Source: Gemmatimonadota bacterium
Lineage (GTDB): Bacteria; Latescibacterota; UBA2968
Direction: 5' to 3'
Assembly (NCBI GenBank): GCA_002714465.1
Contig: PAXL01000034.1
Span: 111,696-175,695, forward strand
DNA: 64,000 bases
The notes under the pieces were generated by a model. That model ran no database searches and was not told where the DNA came from. It saw only the letters and a list, made by a program, of their open reading frames with translations. Shown one piece after another: positions 7,260 through 16,781 of this stretch (position 1 is the first letter of the stretch; each line of letters starts with the position of its first letter). Both the position numbers and the translations under genes were made by a program.

Positions 7260-10200
7260 ATTCGGCGAAAGTGCCGATTATTCAAATGGATATGTATGTC
7301 AGACCGCAGGATGACCCAAGTATGCTCAAGCGCACAAAAGCAGCCTTCCTAGTAGCTCTGATCCTGATTCCCTTGGGCGCCCGGGGACAGAATCAGGCCT
7401 CTGTAGCCGTGTTCCCTGTCGGGACACTATCCAGAGGAGACCAGTGGATCGCTATGAGCGTATCAAGCGAACTGGTAGAGAAGCTCACTCGGACGAGCAA
7501 CCTCAGGCCCGTGCACGCCGACTACGTCCAGGACCGTTTGGATAAGGTCCTCGGACCCAAGTCAATGGGTCCCGCCTGGCTTCCTGCCTCTGTGCAGCAG
7601 AAGGTGGGTCAGTGGCTCGATGCAGACCTGATCATCACGGGGCTCGTGGGGTCGACCCGGAACAGACACCAGGCACGTGCGTTCCTCGACGGACTCTCTA
7701 TCGTCCCCTCTGTCACGCCCGAAGGCTCGGAAGCCTGGATGGCCGCCAAGCTTATCGACGTCCACCGCGGCAAGTCCGTCTCGTGGGCCTTTTCAGAAGG
7801 CAGCCGGGACGGCTTTTTCGAACTGCAGGATGCCCTCTACCTGCAGATTGTCGCCGGTCTGGGGCTTGATCCAGGCGGTATGGCACCCGGAACGGTCGGT
7901 CGTCGTCCCACAGAGTCCCGGCGGGCCTATCAGCTAACTCAGGAAGCCGAGTCACTGCTCAGTGAAACCGTCAAACAGAAACACCTGTATCGACAACGCA
8001 AAAAGGCGCGACGGAAGCTCGAACAATCCCTGAAGATGGAACCGACATACGCAAAGACCTACGCGCTACTAGGGCACGTCGCCGAAGTCCGGGGCGATAC
8101 TCAGATGGCCTTCGATTACTACGGACAAGCTTCAGCCCTCGACCCGAACTACGTTGCTCCCCGATTCGCGATCGCGAATCTTGCGAACCTGGACGGCGAT
8201 ACCTCCGGAGAGATCGCCGCGCTCCAGTCTGTCCTGGAAGCCGTCCCCTGGCACGACGACGCATACGACCAGCTCGGTCTGGTTCACGAGCGTCTCGGAC
8301 AAAGTGAACTCGCAGCCACCTACTACGACCGGGCCCTCGGTCTTTCGGATGTCGACCCGGATCGACTCTACAGAGCCAGCTCCGTTCATCTCAGCCTCGG
8401 GCAGTTTGACCGCGCGGTCGACTACCTAGGACGCGCCGTTGCCCGGATACCCGGCGAGCAAGCATATCATGTAGGTTTGACGCGCGCCTACACGAGAGCG
8501 GGCGACTTTGAACTGGCGAAAGACGCATTGGCGGCGGCACACGAAGTTGGTGTGGAATCCACGGATCTCTGGCTCGCTGCGGGCGAACTCGCACTCAAGA
8601 CGAAAGACTACGCAGAAGCTGAAGCGGCCTTCAACCGCGTGCTGGCCGAGCAGCCTGGCCGCACCGACGCCCAGCTGATGGTGGCAAGGCTCCGCTCCGC
8701 AAGAGGCGATTACCAGGCTGCGATCGAGGCTTACACCCAAGCGATAGAAGGAGGACTTCAAATCGAGGACGTCCTCGAACCGCTAGCCTCAGCCTACATA
8801 GGCGTAGGGGATCAGGCCAAGGCAGACCAACTCTACAAGGACGCACTCACCAAGCGGCCTAACGAGATCTCGTGGCTGATGGCGCGAAGCCGCATACTCA
8901 TCGGGACATTGGCACATACTGAGGCGATTCCCCTGCTTCGCAGAGTCCTTGCTAAAGAGTCGAACAACCTTGACGCGCACGAATGGATTGCCGGTGCCTA
9001 CGCGGCAGTCGCCAACGATCACCAAGCCCTTGATCACTATCGCCGTGTGATCGGGCTCGACCCAGGCCGCAGCTACGTCTACACCCGGATGGGCGATCTT
9101 CACTACGGCATGCGAGATTTCCAAGACGCCCGGAAGACTTACAAAATGGCGATCGACCGAGGCGTAAGGACAGCGGAGGCATACGCCGGTCTCGGGCTTG
9201 CGGAGGAAGAACTCTCTCGATACCGCAACGCGAGAACTGCATACCGGCGCGCGCGCGATCGCGATCCCGGAAACGAGATTGCAAGAAAGGGTCTGCAGAG
9301 AATGCGATCGAAGATACGGCCGCCTCGCAGACAGCCGACCGCGTCGGAGTCGGCAGATCGTGGACGACGGATGATGGAATCTGACGATTTGGAGGGAGCC
9401 CTTTCGGCCTTCCTGTATTCGCTCGACCGGGATGCCGCCAACTCGAGCGTCCTCGTCGACATCGGAACAGTCTACGCTCGGCTCGGGGACACGCAAAGCG
9501 CGCGATCAGCCTTTGAGTCTGCGGAGCGTCTGAAACCCACACCGAAATCGGCATACAACCTCGGCCGACTGAGCTACCAAGAGGGCAAGGCTTCTGAAGC
9601 AATGCTAAACTACCAGATCGCCTTGCAACGAGACGAGACTTTCCTACGAGCATCGATCAACCTGGCTGCAATTCAGGCAGGGACAAACGACCCGCTCAGC
9701 GCTATCTCGACCCTCCAGGCCGCCCGACGTCACCATCCGCAGAACGGCGCCGTACTCGTCAGTCTGGCGAACGCACAGTTCCAGGCTGGTGATCTGGACC
9801 AGGCCGCAGCCTTTTACGAATCTTCCAGATCGCTCCCGAATGCGCTTGCCGATGCCGAGATCGGTCTCGGAAACGTCGCTCTCGCACAGGGAGACACCGT
9901 GAGCGCCTCGAGCCACTATCAGGCTGCGATAACGGCCTCACCCGACAACCCCAACCCGCGAGTCAACCTGGGAACGGTTCTGATCCAACAGGGCCAGTTC
10001 GACAAGGCCGTTGTTGAGTTCGAGAAGGCGCTCGCGTTGAGTCCTGGTGACATCGCCTTATACCTGAACCTGGCTGTTCTTTACTACCACACAGAACAGT
10101 ATCCCGAGGCACTCGAGTACTGTCGTTCTATACTCGAACAAGATGCCTCGTATGTGGAGCCTCAGCGGTTGATCGCCGACATCGCCCTAGCAAAGTCAGA

Positions 10201-10435
10201 ACACGAAATAGCCGTGGAGGCATACGGTGTGGTGCTGCAGCAACAACCAGGCGACCTCGCGTCACTCCTAGGCATGGCTGAAGCATTGAGCGGGTTGGAG
10301 CAAATGGAAGAGGCTCAGGAGTACTGGCAGGAGTGGCTGGACACGGTTGGCGACGATCCTGCCTACGCCACTCAGGCAGAAGCGCTCGTGCGCCGCGTCG
10401 GGGCTAGCGATTCGGGGCTCAGACTGTCGCAATAG
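7256..10435 (+). CDS. large secreted or periplasmic TPR-repeat protein
   Basis: Up to 1059 residues. The frame begins with an ATG overlapping rsmB, but an ATG at 7322 gives MLKRTKAAFLVALILIPLGA, a clean signal peptide, so mature export from the 7322 start (1037 residues) is more likely. Residues about 45-200 form a globular domain (ASVAVFPVGTLSRGDQWIAM, LTRTSNLRPVHADYVQDRL) like the N-terminal domain that precedes TPRs in CsgG/TolB-N-type proteins. From about residue 215 to the end there are at least 20 degenerate 34-residue TPR units (for example YAKTYALLGHVAEVRGDTQM). Such proteins scaffold envelope assemblies; no partner is evident nearby. A broken FGE-type gene lies downstream on the other strand. 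Confidence 0.85.
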   Translation: MNSAKVPIIQMDMYVRPQDDPSMLKRTKAAFLVALILIPLGARGQNQASVAVFPVGTLSRGDQWIAMSVSSELVEKLTRTSNLRPVHADYVQDRLDKVLGPKSMGPAWLPASVQQKVGQWLDADLIITGLVGSTRNRHQARAFLDGLSIVPSVTPEGSEAWMAAKLIDVHRGKSVSWAFSEGSRDGFFELQDALYLQIVAGLGLDPGGMAPGTVGRRPTESRRAYQLTQEAESLLSETVKQKHLYRQRKKARRKLEQSLKMEPTYAKTYALLGHVAEVRGDTQMAFDYYGQASALDPNYVAPRFAIANLANLDGDTSGEIAALQSVLEAVPWHDDAYDQLGLVHERLGQSELAATYYDRALGLSDVDPDRLYRASSVHLSLGQFDRAVDYLGRAVARIPGEQAYHVGLTRAYTRAGDFELAKDALAAAHEVGVESTDLWLAAGELALKTKDYAEAEAAFNRVLAEQPGRTDAQLMVARLRSARGDYQAAIEAYTQAIEGGLQIEDVLEPLASAYIGVGDQAKADQLYKDALTKRPNEISWLMARSRILIGTLAHTEAIPLLRRVLAKESNNLDAHEWIAGAYAAVANDHQALDHYRRVIGLDPGRSYVYTRMGDLHYGMRDFQDARKTYKMAIDRGVRTAEAYAGLGLAEEELSRYRNARTAYRRARDRDPGNEIARKGLQRMRSKIRPPRRQPTASESADRGRRMMESDDLEGALSAFLYSLDRDAANSSVLVDIGTVYARLGDTQSARSAFESAERLKPTPKSAYNLGRLSYQEGKASEAMLNYQIALQRDETFLRASINLAAIQAGTNDPLSAISTLQAARRHHPQNGAVLVSLANAQFQAGDLDQAAAFYESSRSLPNALADAEIGLGNVALAQGDTVSASSHYQAAITASPDNPNPRVNLGTVLIQQGQFDKAVVEFEKALALSPGDIALYLNLAVLYYHTEQYPEALEYCRSILEQDASYVEPQRLIADIALAKSEHEIAVEAYGVVLQQQPGDLASLLGMAEALSGLEQMEEAQEYWQEWLDTVGDDPAYATQAEALVRRVGASDSGLRLSQ

Positions 10436-10466
10436 CTCCAAGAACTCTAAAACAAGCTCTAGTAGA

Positions 10467-10880
10467 CTACCGAGGCTTCACACACTTGAAGCCGAAAGCG
10501 TGATCGCGACCCGCACGCAGCGGGCGAGGCCGTCCGTGTTGTTCCAGCTTCGGTCAGCAGGATCCCCTTCGTCGAAGTCCAATCCCATACATTCCCGACC
10601 ATCACCAGCGCACCATACGGGCTTGCTCCCACCGGCACGCTTCCGACTTCAACCGTCAGAAAACTTTATCTGGCGGCCGGATCGTAATTCGCCTTCTCTC
10701 GATCGATCGCATACTCGCCCCACGGAGACGGTAACGAGATCATATCAGTACAACCTCGGGTCCACTCCACCTCGCATGGGAGTCGCTTGCCCTGCCACTA
10801 GCAGTGCGTAGAAGGGTCCCTGTCTTTCAGGTAGAAAACCGTGAAATCGACGGTCGCGGCACCGACAGAACTGAGTAGGA
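10467..10880 (-). pseudogene. decayed formylglycine-generating-enzyme (FGE/SUMF1) domain gene
   Basis: Translating the minus strand through frames gives blocks in the order of an FGE-sulfatase domain: HC*WQGKRLPCEVEWTRG (family YCxWxGKRLPTEAEWE), WGEYAIDREKANYDP, VGSVPVGASPYGALVMVGNV followed by WDWTS (family GNVWEWT), and a C-terminal RAGRDHAFGFKCVKPR before a stop at 10467. At least two in-frame stops and one frameshift break the chain, and the N-terminal 100 or so residues of the family are not visible. Intact members oxidise the sulfatase active-site Cys to formylglycine or are non-catalytic relatives. This copy cannot make a protein. The plus-strand frame in this stretch is a shadow. Confidence 0.75.
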
Positions 10881-10970
10881 GGGCAAACGGCAAGGCAAAT
10901 TCTCATCATATCACTCGGGTGGTGGTATAGAAAGACAACAGAACCGTTACACTTCACGCACTGCAACCTC

Positions 10971-11004
10971 CCAAAAAAGGCCCGACACCTGGTGGCGTCG
11001 GGCC
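10971..11004 (-). terminator. intrinsic terminator of the PilZ-like gene
   Basis: An 11-bp stem with one mismatch (10979-10989 with 10994-11004), loop TGGT. On the minus strand it is followed by TTTTTT, giving a standard rho-independent terminator about 190 bases beyond the stop of the gene at 11196. Confidence 0.8.
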
Positions 11005-11195
11005 AATAAAGTGACTACGGGATGGTATTGTTAGACGGTGTCCTGCTCTTCTTGTGTCAGGACGCGGACTGCCCGCTTTGTTCAATTCGTACTTTGCGAG
11101 ACCAGAACTTCACGAATCTGCTGTCGCAGGACAGTCATCCGATTCCGTTCTCCGCGCGGCGAACGGTCAGGTTCATGTCTGTGTTTGCAGACACG

Positions 11196-12608
11196 CTATC
11201 GCTCCATATATGCCAGCAGACCGTTCAGCGCCCGATGGACTTCCTTGAAGTGGGGGTTCTCACGAAGCGCGCGCAGCGGCTCCCAAGATCGGACCTCGTA
11301 TGTCATCGGATCGTAGTCTGCCGGGTCAAACCGGAATGCCACACCAATGTTCGCAAGACGTCCGGTGTCCTTACCCAAATCGATCCCCCCGCGGACAATC
11401 TCACCGATCACGGGTATGACCGGAGGAACATTCGGTTTATAGATCGCCAGCTCATTCTGAAAGTGCGTTCGGGGATAAAAACTCAGAAGGAGTCCCGTGC
11501 CTTCCAAGCGTTCTAACAAAGCCGACGGGTCATCCGGGACTGTTTCACCACTCATCAAGAAGGTCTCGAGCAGCGGGCTGTTCTGCAGACCCGCACCACT
11601 CACGCTAAAGTCTTTGAGCACGACGGGGAGACCGGCTTGTTTCTGGATCAGTCCTTTCGGACGTACTGTGATCACCTTGACCCCGGACTTATGGACACGA
11701 CAGACCCATCGATGGTGCACGTCCGCGCCTTGGGCAAACTTGCGCAGTGCGAAGTTCAGGATGACCACATCTCCCTCTCGCAGTTCGGGTCCATCCTTCG
11801 TTAGCATCTCGACCGGACGCCGCAAATGGATCTGGGTAGTGCGTGCCTCACCATCGAGGCCGAGTACGTCGCTCTGTCCGATGGGTACGATGTCCGTTCG
11901 CCCGAATCGCACGTCTTGAGACATCTTCGACAGGTAGACCGAGCGCCGGTGGTCCGGATTGGACTGGATGTATCCGTGGAACAGTGCGACCAGATCCTCG
12001 GGCTTCGTGCACCCTTTCACATCCTCGGGGATCGGGTCATCTCCTGGGAACGACAGGATCTCGGGCCCACCGTCAGAGTTACCCGTCAGCGACACCCTCT
12101 CGGCATAAACATCCAACCTGAAGTGGGGCGCCACCTGCGGTCCCCTGACCCCGCGCACTTGAGCAAATCGAAGCGACCGACGGTTTTCGTTCTTCGCGAC
12201 GTTCCCGATCGGCTTGAGCTTAAACCCGATCTCCACACGCGGCTCAAGATGCTGCAACAGCCGGTCCCTAAACCGGACACGCTGTATTACCTCGCACTTC
12301 AGCGTATAGGGTGTTCGATCGAAGTGAAAGCTCAAACTGACGATCTCGCCTTTGCCCCTCAGGAGTCCTGACGACAGCTTGTATCCTGCTGGTGGAGCCA
12401 GATAGAAGTGTCCGTCACGCGAGTATAGCTCGCTTGGGCGGGCGTAGAATGTGGCCAGACCGACTTCCTCTTGCACTTTCTCACCCATCGGATTCGAGAT
12501 GATCGTGCATATCGCGGAACGCGTACCAAAGGCGTTTAGACGCTTGATTGCGAGGTCTTCCGATCCGGGCTGAGTAGAGGCCGGTGCCTTCTTGAAAATT
12601 TTGAGCAT
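11196..12608 (-). CDS. PilZ-like two-domain cytoplasmic protein
   Basis: 470 residues starting at an ATG with TAGGAG upstream. No signal peptide or membrane helix. The middle carries NRRSLRFAQVRG (an RxxxR-type stretch, about 142-148). The C-terminal half carries VVLKDFSVSGAGLQ, matching the D/NxSxxG signature of PilZ cyclic-di-GMP receptors, followed by long beta-rich sequence (VIGEIVRGGIDLG, NIGVAFRF). A beta-rich N-terminal part (LYSRDGHFYLAPPAGYKLSS, GKGEIVSLSF) could be a YcgR-N-like module. I infer a c-di-GMP-responsive protein, plausible with the flagellar-type genes nearby. The RxxxR and DxSxxG elements are farther apart than in one ordinary PilZ domain, so two degenerate domains are possible. 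Confidence 0.5.
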   Translation of the reverse strand: MLKIFKKAPASTQPGSEDLAIKRLNAFGTRSAICTIISNPMGEKVQEEVGLATFYARPSELYSRDGHFYLAPPAGYKLSSGLLRGKGEIVSLSFHFDRTPYTLKCEVIQRVRFRDRLLQHLEPRVEIGFKLKPIGNVAKNENRRSLRFAQVRGVRGPQVAPHFRLDVYAERVSLTGNSDGGPEILSFPGDDPIPEDVKGCTKPEDLVALFHGYIQSNPDHRRSVYLSKMSQDVRFGRTDIVPIGQSDVLGLDGEARTTQIHLRRPVEMLTKDGPELREGDVVILNFALRKFAQGADVHHRWVCRVHKSGVKVITVRPKGLIQKQAGLPVVLKDFSVSGAGLQNSPLLETFLMSGETVPDDPSALLERLEGTGLLLSFYPRTHFQNELAIYKPNVPPVIPVIGEIVRGGIDLGKDTGRLANIGVAFRFDPADYDPMTYEVRSWEPLRALRENPHFKEVHRALNGLLAYMER

Positions 12609-12860
12609 GGGGTGCTCCTAGGCCTTGTGGTTGGGGACGGTAGCCGCTTCGATGCCTCTTGTTGCACTATGCACAACCATTTAGTATCACTAATCGAGCG
12701 GGCGGAGTTCTCAGTCCAAAGTGGACGTAGGACTCCACCTGTCCTCATTCGCAATGGGTATGCCACCACAGACCAGTGTCCGCTTAAATCTTTTTTTACA
12801 ATTATTTATGCTCTAAACGCGTTCGTCTAATTGGTCATTCTCTCGGAAAGTGTTTCCGTC
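12609..12860. other. non-coding stretch upstream of the PilZ-like gene
   Basis: The roughly 320-base gap between the PilZ-like start and the sat stop is AT-rich around 12790-12815 (a run of T then ATTATTTATG), fitting a minus-strand promoter region for the PilZ-like gene. No convincing gene or remnant was found in any frame. Confidence 0.4.
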
Positions 12861-12902
12861 CTAGAAAAGAAAAGGCCCCCGATCCGTTCTTAGATCGAGG
12901 GC
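12861..12902 (-). terminator. intrinsic terminator of sat
   Basis: Arms 12875-12884 and 12893-12902 form a 10-bp stem with one mismatch. On the minus strand the stem is followed by TTTTCTTTTC. It lies 26 bases beyond the sat stop. Confidence 0.75.
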
Positions 12903-12927
12903 TTCTTGTTCCGCTGTCCCAATGAAC

Positions 12928-14187
12928 TCAGGCAGCAGCCATCGCTGTAGACAGGATCTCCGAGGTGCTGGGCCGCATGATCCTCGAATCGACCGTATCC
13001 CCATTCTCCAAAAGCTCGCGAACTTTCTTCCCAGAGATGAAAACTGGATCTTCTCCTTCGTGGTTCTCCATCAGATCGACGCGCCCTAGAGAATCGTAGT
13101 AGGCCGCAAACCCGACGTTGACAGGCTTGATCTTGAGGTCACCCTTCAGATCGTTGAAAATCTCCTGCGCATCGAAATCGCCCCAGATTGCAGTGCCGTC
13201 ATGATAAGGAGCATCTGCGTGTTTGCGGCCTATCACGATGTCGGTGAAACCATAGTTCTGCCGGTAGATTCCGTGCATCACGGCCTCTTTCGGGCCACCA
13301 TAGAACATCTTAATATCCAGACCCAAGAGCAGGACTCGGTCCGGTACTGACTCGCCTAGTCCGGACCAGAGAGCCTCGTCGCTGTCACCCTCCCCGAGAG
13401 CACGGGACTCGATCAGCGCTTCGTAGGTGTTCATACGAATCTCTGCGCTCACGTCATCCGACTTGGTCTCCCCGATCAACGGGTTCAGGCAGGCCCCCGC
13501 GTTTGCACCATCTCTTAGGAGCTTCTCGAGCCCATGAACCAAGGCATATTCGTGCGCGCGATGCAGCGGGTTCCGCGTCTGGAAAGCAACCACGCGATCC
13601 CATCCCCGTCCAGCGAGCAGATCGCGCACACAAGACGGAGACCTCACATAGTCCGCGAAGGCCGGATGCTGAGCCTGCGGAATCACGTGGATCTTACCAC
13701 CGATCAGGTGCGTCTTATCCGAGTCCCCTTCGAGGACCATGTCCCCACCCGGATGATCTATCCGGTCGGTAAGATAGACGCTTCTCAGGTAGGTCTCCTT
13801 GTCCCAAGGGAAGACATCGCTCAACTCGAGAGATCCAACGATATCGTCGCTCGAATTTACCAGTACAACCTCTTGGCCGGGCTCAAGCCGGTCGGCCATC
13901 TCCCTGCAGACGGGAAAAGAGATCGGGATCGTCCATGCGCAGAGCTCGCTGTTATGCTCAATCACCGACTCTTCCAAAACACGGTTGTAGGTCGACGAGT
14001 CCATCGGTCCTTCCAGCGGGCTCAGGGCCCCGTCTCCGAAGCGATATACGCTCGAAAGATCGGCATCGCTGACAGGAACCTGGGTCAGCGAGGACACACG
14101 AGACAGGAAAGCCTCCCTCTCGGCTTCGGGAACCGCTCGCGAAACGGGCGCGTCTAGACCGCCATGGGGCTGAATCAGACCACTCAT
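12928..14187 (-). CDS. sat: ATP sulfurylase (sulfate adenylyltransferase)
   Basis: 419 residues from the ATG at 14187, which has a strong AGGAGGA eleven bases upstream; the longer open frame to 14442 has no family character. It catalyses sulfate + ATP = APS + PPi, or the reverse in sulfur oxidisers. Seen: [12 protein letters not shown] (the QxRNPxHxxH nucleotide-binding motif), [13 protein letters not shown], and [14 protein letters not shown] near the C-terminus. It is the single-chain Sat type without an APS-kinase domain. No aprAB, cysH or cysC lies beside it, so the direction cannot be decided here. It ends before a good terminator and is probably monocistronic. Confidence 0.96.
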   Translation of the reverse strand: MSGLIQPHGGLDAPVSRAVPEAEREAFLSRVSSLTQVPVSDADLSSVYRFGDGALSPLEGPMDSSTYNRVLEESVIEHNSELCAWTIPISFPVCREMADRLEPGQEVVLVNSSDDIVGSLELSDVFPWDKETYLRSVYLTDRIDHPGGDMVLEGDSDKTHLIGGKIHVIPQAQHPAFADYVRSPSCVRDLLAGRGWDRVVAFQTRNPLHRAHEYALVHGLEKLLRDGANAGACLNPLIGETKSDDVSAEIRMNTYEALIESRALGEGDSDEALWSGLGESVPDRVLLLGLDIKMFYGGPKEAVMHGIYRQNYGFTDIVIGRKHADAPYHDGTAIWGDFDAQEIFNDLKGDLKIKPVNVGFAAYYDSLGRVDLMENHEGEDPVFISGKKVRELLENGDTVDSRIMRPSTSEILSTAMAAA

Positions 14188-14452
14188 AATGTTTACTTCC
14201 TCCTGATATTGAAGAACTGGGAGTTCGCCAGAGGGACAATGTTGACTTTGTTGATGAACTTTATTTTGAACAGATTGAGAATCTACAGGAGCGACCCGGA
14301 TCACACAACAGAAAAGGGCCCCACTGCGCAGTAGATGACGCCCAAAAGGGATATTCCCCGAACCCGGATCATTTACTGACCTAGTGAATTTTGTGAATGA
14401 CCCGCTCGAGGAACCGGTTTCAGAACAGGCCGAAAGTGACACCTAGCAAAAA

Positions 14453-14489
14453 AGGAGCTACGGGGAATCCCGTAACTCCTTGTTTTTAT

Positions 14490-14490
<1 letters not shown>
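14453..14490. terminator. bidirectional intrinsic terminator
   Basis: A 12-bp stem with one mismatch (14453-14464 with 14469-14480), loop GAAT, flanked by an A-run on the left and TGTTTTTATT on the right. It follows the minus-strand tRNA-Lys immediately and so probably ends that transcript. Confidence 0.8.
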
Positions 14491-14565
<75 letters not shown>

Positions 14566-14726
14566 TCTTGAGGTCGTGGGTCAGTCGTTACATTCCTGAC
14601 CGACGAGATGAGAATCTACCGAACGCTAGAATTCTTGTCAAGAAACCCGAGCCTCAACCGGCCCCGAGAGGCTGCCTCTATTGCTCGCCCGGTGCCAGAG
14701 TTGACTGGTCTTGAGCTCAATCTTTT

Positions 14727-14902
14727 TTACTTGTTCTCCTCTTCCACGATCTCATCCACCTGGAATTGCTTGGTTCGCTCAACTTCGTTCAGCTATGGCC
14801 AAATCTGGGAGGCGTGATTGTTATAATCCACGAGGGGCCTGGAGCACAAAGCAGGATATAGCCCAAGGTCAGGACGGCGAACACGATGTCTAAATCGATC
14901 AT
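14727..14902 (-). pseudogene. small membrane peptide gene coupled to moaC, probably frameshifted
   Basis: An ATG at 14902 overlaps the moaC stop as ATGA. The frame runs 37 codons (stop at 14789) and is mostly one hydrophobic segment (DIVFAVLTLGYILLCAPG). In another frame the downstream sequence reads LNEVERTKQFQVDEIVEEEN then K and a stop at 14727, which looks like a natural charged tail. Together they resemble a one-helix membrane protein with a cytoplasmic tail, broken by a frameshift and a TAG. TatA was considered, but the conserved FGxKxLP hinge is not present. Either the 37-residue peptide is real or the gene is damaged. Confidence 0.35.
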
Positions 14903-15384
14903 TCCTCTTCTCCGGGACGGAGGTAGTTTCGCGATCGCCCCCCCGTCTTCTTAATCAGCCGGATATCACCGATCACCATTGATTTGTCGACTGCCTTGCA
15001 CATATCGTAGATCGTCAACAGACTCGCTGAAACCGCAGCGAGGGCCTCCATCTCGACACCAGTGCGCTCGTCGACCTTCACCTCCGAACGAACTGCGATC
15101 CCTTCATCCTCAGGCAAAAACGTGATGTCCACAACCGTGACTGAAATCGGGTGACACAATGGAATCAGGTCTGCGGTCCTTTTCGCAGCCATGATGCCTG
15201 CAAGCCTGGCCGTTTCGAGCACATTCCCCTTCGGAATCGTGCCGCCGGACACCATCTCAAGTGTCTTTGAGGACATCGAGATCAAGCCGGCGGCGACGGC
15301 CACACGTGACGTCACCGCTTTCTCACTTACATCCACCATTCGAATGCTTCCGTCCTGGTCCAGATGTGTCAGCTCGGGCGTCAT
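14899..15384 (-). CDS. moaC: cyclic pyranopterin monophosphate synthase MoaC
   Basis: 161 residues from an ATG one base after the moeA stop; a longer frame to 15450 lies inside moeA and is rejected. MoaC converts the 3',8-cyclo-GTP product of MoaA to cyclic pyranopterin monophosphate in molybdenum-cofactor synthesis. Family blocks seen: MVDVSEKAVTSRVAVA, LIPLCHPISV (substrate-site LCHP), VRSEVKVDERTGVEMEALAAV, and the C-terminal LTIYDMCKAVDKSMVI with RLIKKTGGRS. It is co-transcribed with moeA; moaA, moaB, moaD and moaE are not in the window. Confidence 0.97.
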   Translation of the reverse strand: MTPELTHLDQDGSIRMVDVSEKAVTSRVAVAAGLISMSSKTLEMVSGGTIPKGNVLETARLAGIMAAKRTADLIPLCHPISVTVVDITFLPEDEGIAVRSEVKVDERTGVEMEALAAVSASLLTIYDMCKAVDKSMVIGDIRLIKKTGGRSRNYLRPGEEE

Positions 15385-15385
15385 C

Positions 15386-16600
15386 TTACCACTCGAAAAG
15401 TTGTACCACATCCACTTCCTCACCCGCCTCAACGGTATCTCGTTCCGCATCCACGACGAACAAACTGTTCGCCTCGGAGATAGAGAACAGATCAGCCGAT
15501 CCGTGGTGACCTACCCATCGAGTTGTCCAGGCGCCGCCTTCCTGCGTCGTATAAGCGGGAACAAACTGCTCCCGTCCGGTCTTCTGAGAGAATGAAGCCC
15601 GGATCTTCGCCTTGATCCGCAGCCTATGGCAGTCGCTCATAGCCTGCATCGTCCTTAGGGCTGGACGCACGAGCAGTTCGAGACCGACGAGTGACGAAAC
15701 AGGGTTACCGGGCAACCCAAACACTAGCTTCGAGCCGCAAACGCCGAAGGTCAGCGGCTTGCCGGGTTTCATCTTGATTCGGTCGAACAGAACGGAGACA
15801 CCCAGATCACACATTACACCCTGAACAAGGTCGTATACCCCAGCCGATACGCCTCCCGATAGCAGCAGTACGTCGCATGTCTCCAGACCCTCTTCCATCA
15901 CACGCCTCAGCTCCTCTACCGTATCTCCTGCGATTCCAAGATACTTCGGCGTGCCTTCAGCCCGAACCACCTGCGTCGCCATCGAATAGCCGTTGCTGTT
16001 CCGGATCTGGCCAGGCGCCGGGTTGTTCCCTGGCTCAACGATCTCGTCACCCGTGGCGACGACACCGACAACCGGTCTCCGATACACGGGCACGCGCGTC
16101 ACACCCACCGCTGCCAGGATCCCGATTTCGGGTGGCCGGACCCTCCGCTCGGCGGTCAGAACCACGTCCCCCTCACGAACGTCCTCACCCAAAGGAACAC
16201 GATTCTGACCCGGCTGGGTAGGCTCGAAGACCCGGACCAGGCCGTTCTCTGTCTCCGTGTCCTCCACCATAATCACCGTATCGGCACCATCCGGCATCGG
16301 TGCACCCGTCATGATCCGCGAAGCCGCACCCGCGGAAACCACCTTCGTCGGGACGGACCCGGCCTGAATCTCCTCTACCACCTCCAGTATTACCGGGCTG
16401 TCTCTAGCCGCCGCCGCAACATCCGTCCCTAACACCGCATACCCATCCATGGTAGCTTTTTCGAAGGGGGGCATGTTGATGTCGCTCACGACGTCCTCGG
16501 AAAGCGTGTGGCCGAGTGCGTCGATGAGCGGGACCCTAGTCGTATGCAATCGCTTCGTGCTGTCCATGACGATGCGGACAGCTTCATCCATCGGAATCAT
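15386..16600 (-). CDS. moeA: molybdopterin molybdenumtransferase MoeA
   Basis: 404 residues, the usual length. MoeA inserts molybdate into adenylylated molybdopterin. Seen: the N-terminal DALGHTLSEDVVSDINMPPF, the substrate-domain ATMDGYAV and RIMTGAPMPDGADTVIMVED, the MogA-like fold VVATGDEIV and LLSGGVSAGVYD, and the GLPGNPVSSLVGLELLV loop followed by the beta-barrel C-terminal domain. It is the first gene of a minus-strand pair with moaC. Mo-enzymes must be encoded elsewhere. Confidence 0.97.
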   Translation of the reverse strand: MIPMDEAVRIVMDSTKRLHTTRVPLIDALGHTLSEDVVSDINMPPFEKATMDGYAVLGTDVAAAARDSPVILEVVEEIQAGSVPTKVVSAGAASRIMTGAPMPDGADTVIMVEDTETENGLVRVFEPTQPGQNRVPLGEDVREGDVVLTAERRVRPPEIGILAAVGVTRVPVYRRPVVGVVATGDEIVEPGNNPAPGQIRNSNGYSMATQVVRAEGTPKYLGIAGDTVEELRRVMEEGLETCDVLLLSGGVSAGVYDLVQGVMCDLGVSVLFDRIKMKPGKPLTFGVCGSKLVFGLPGNPVSSLVGLELLVRPALRTMQAMSDCHRLRIKAKIRASFSQKTGREQFVPAYTTQEGGAWTTRWVGHHGSADLFSISEANSLFVVDAERDTVEAGEEVDVVQLFEW

Positions 16601-16781
16601 CTGTAGAATTGATCTCCAAGTATCCAGAAACTACATAACATCCTATTCGACAGGAATATAAGCTACGGCGTAGACTTTGTCATCAGGCCGACCACGGGGC
16701 GTCGAGGGGGAGCCTTGACCGAGTCCGAACGCGCCGATACATTCGTTGTGATTTTATTGCCGTGGTGCAGGAAGGGGTGCT

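Noticed and set aside
8789..9653. Long minus-strand open frames inside the TPR gene
   Set aside because: They are shadows of the GC-rich TPR coding frame, with Arg/Ser-rich composition and no start-site support.
14727..14902. TatA-like gene after moaC
   Set aside because: The hinge FG.K.LP and amphipathic helix of TatA are missing in all frames; kept only as an uncertain small membrane gene.
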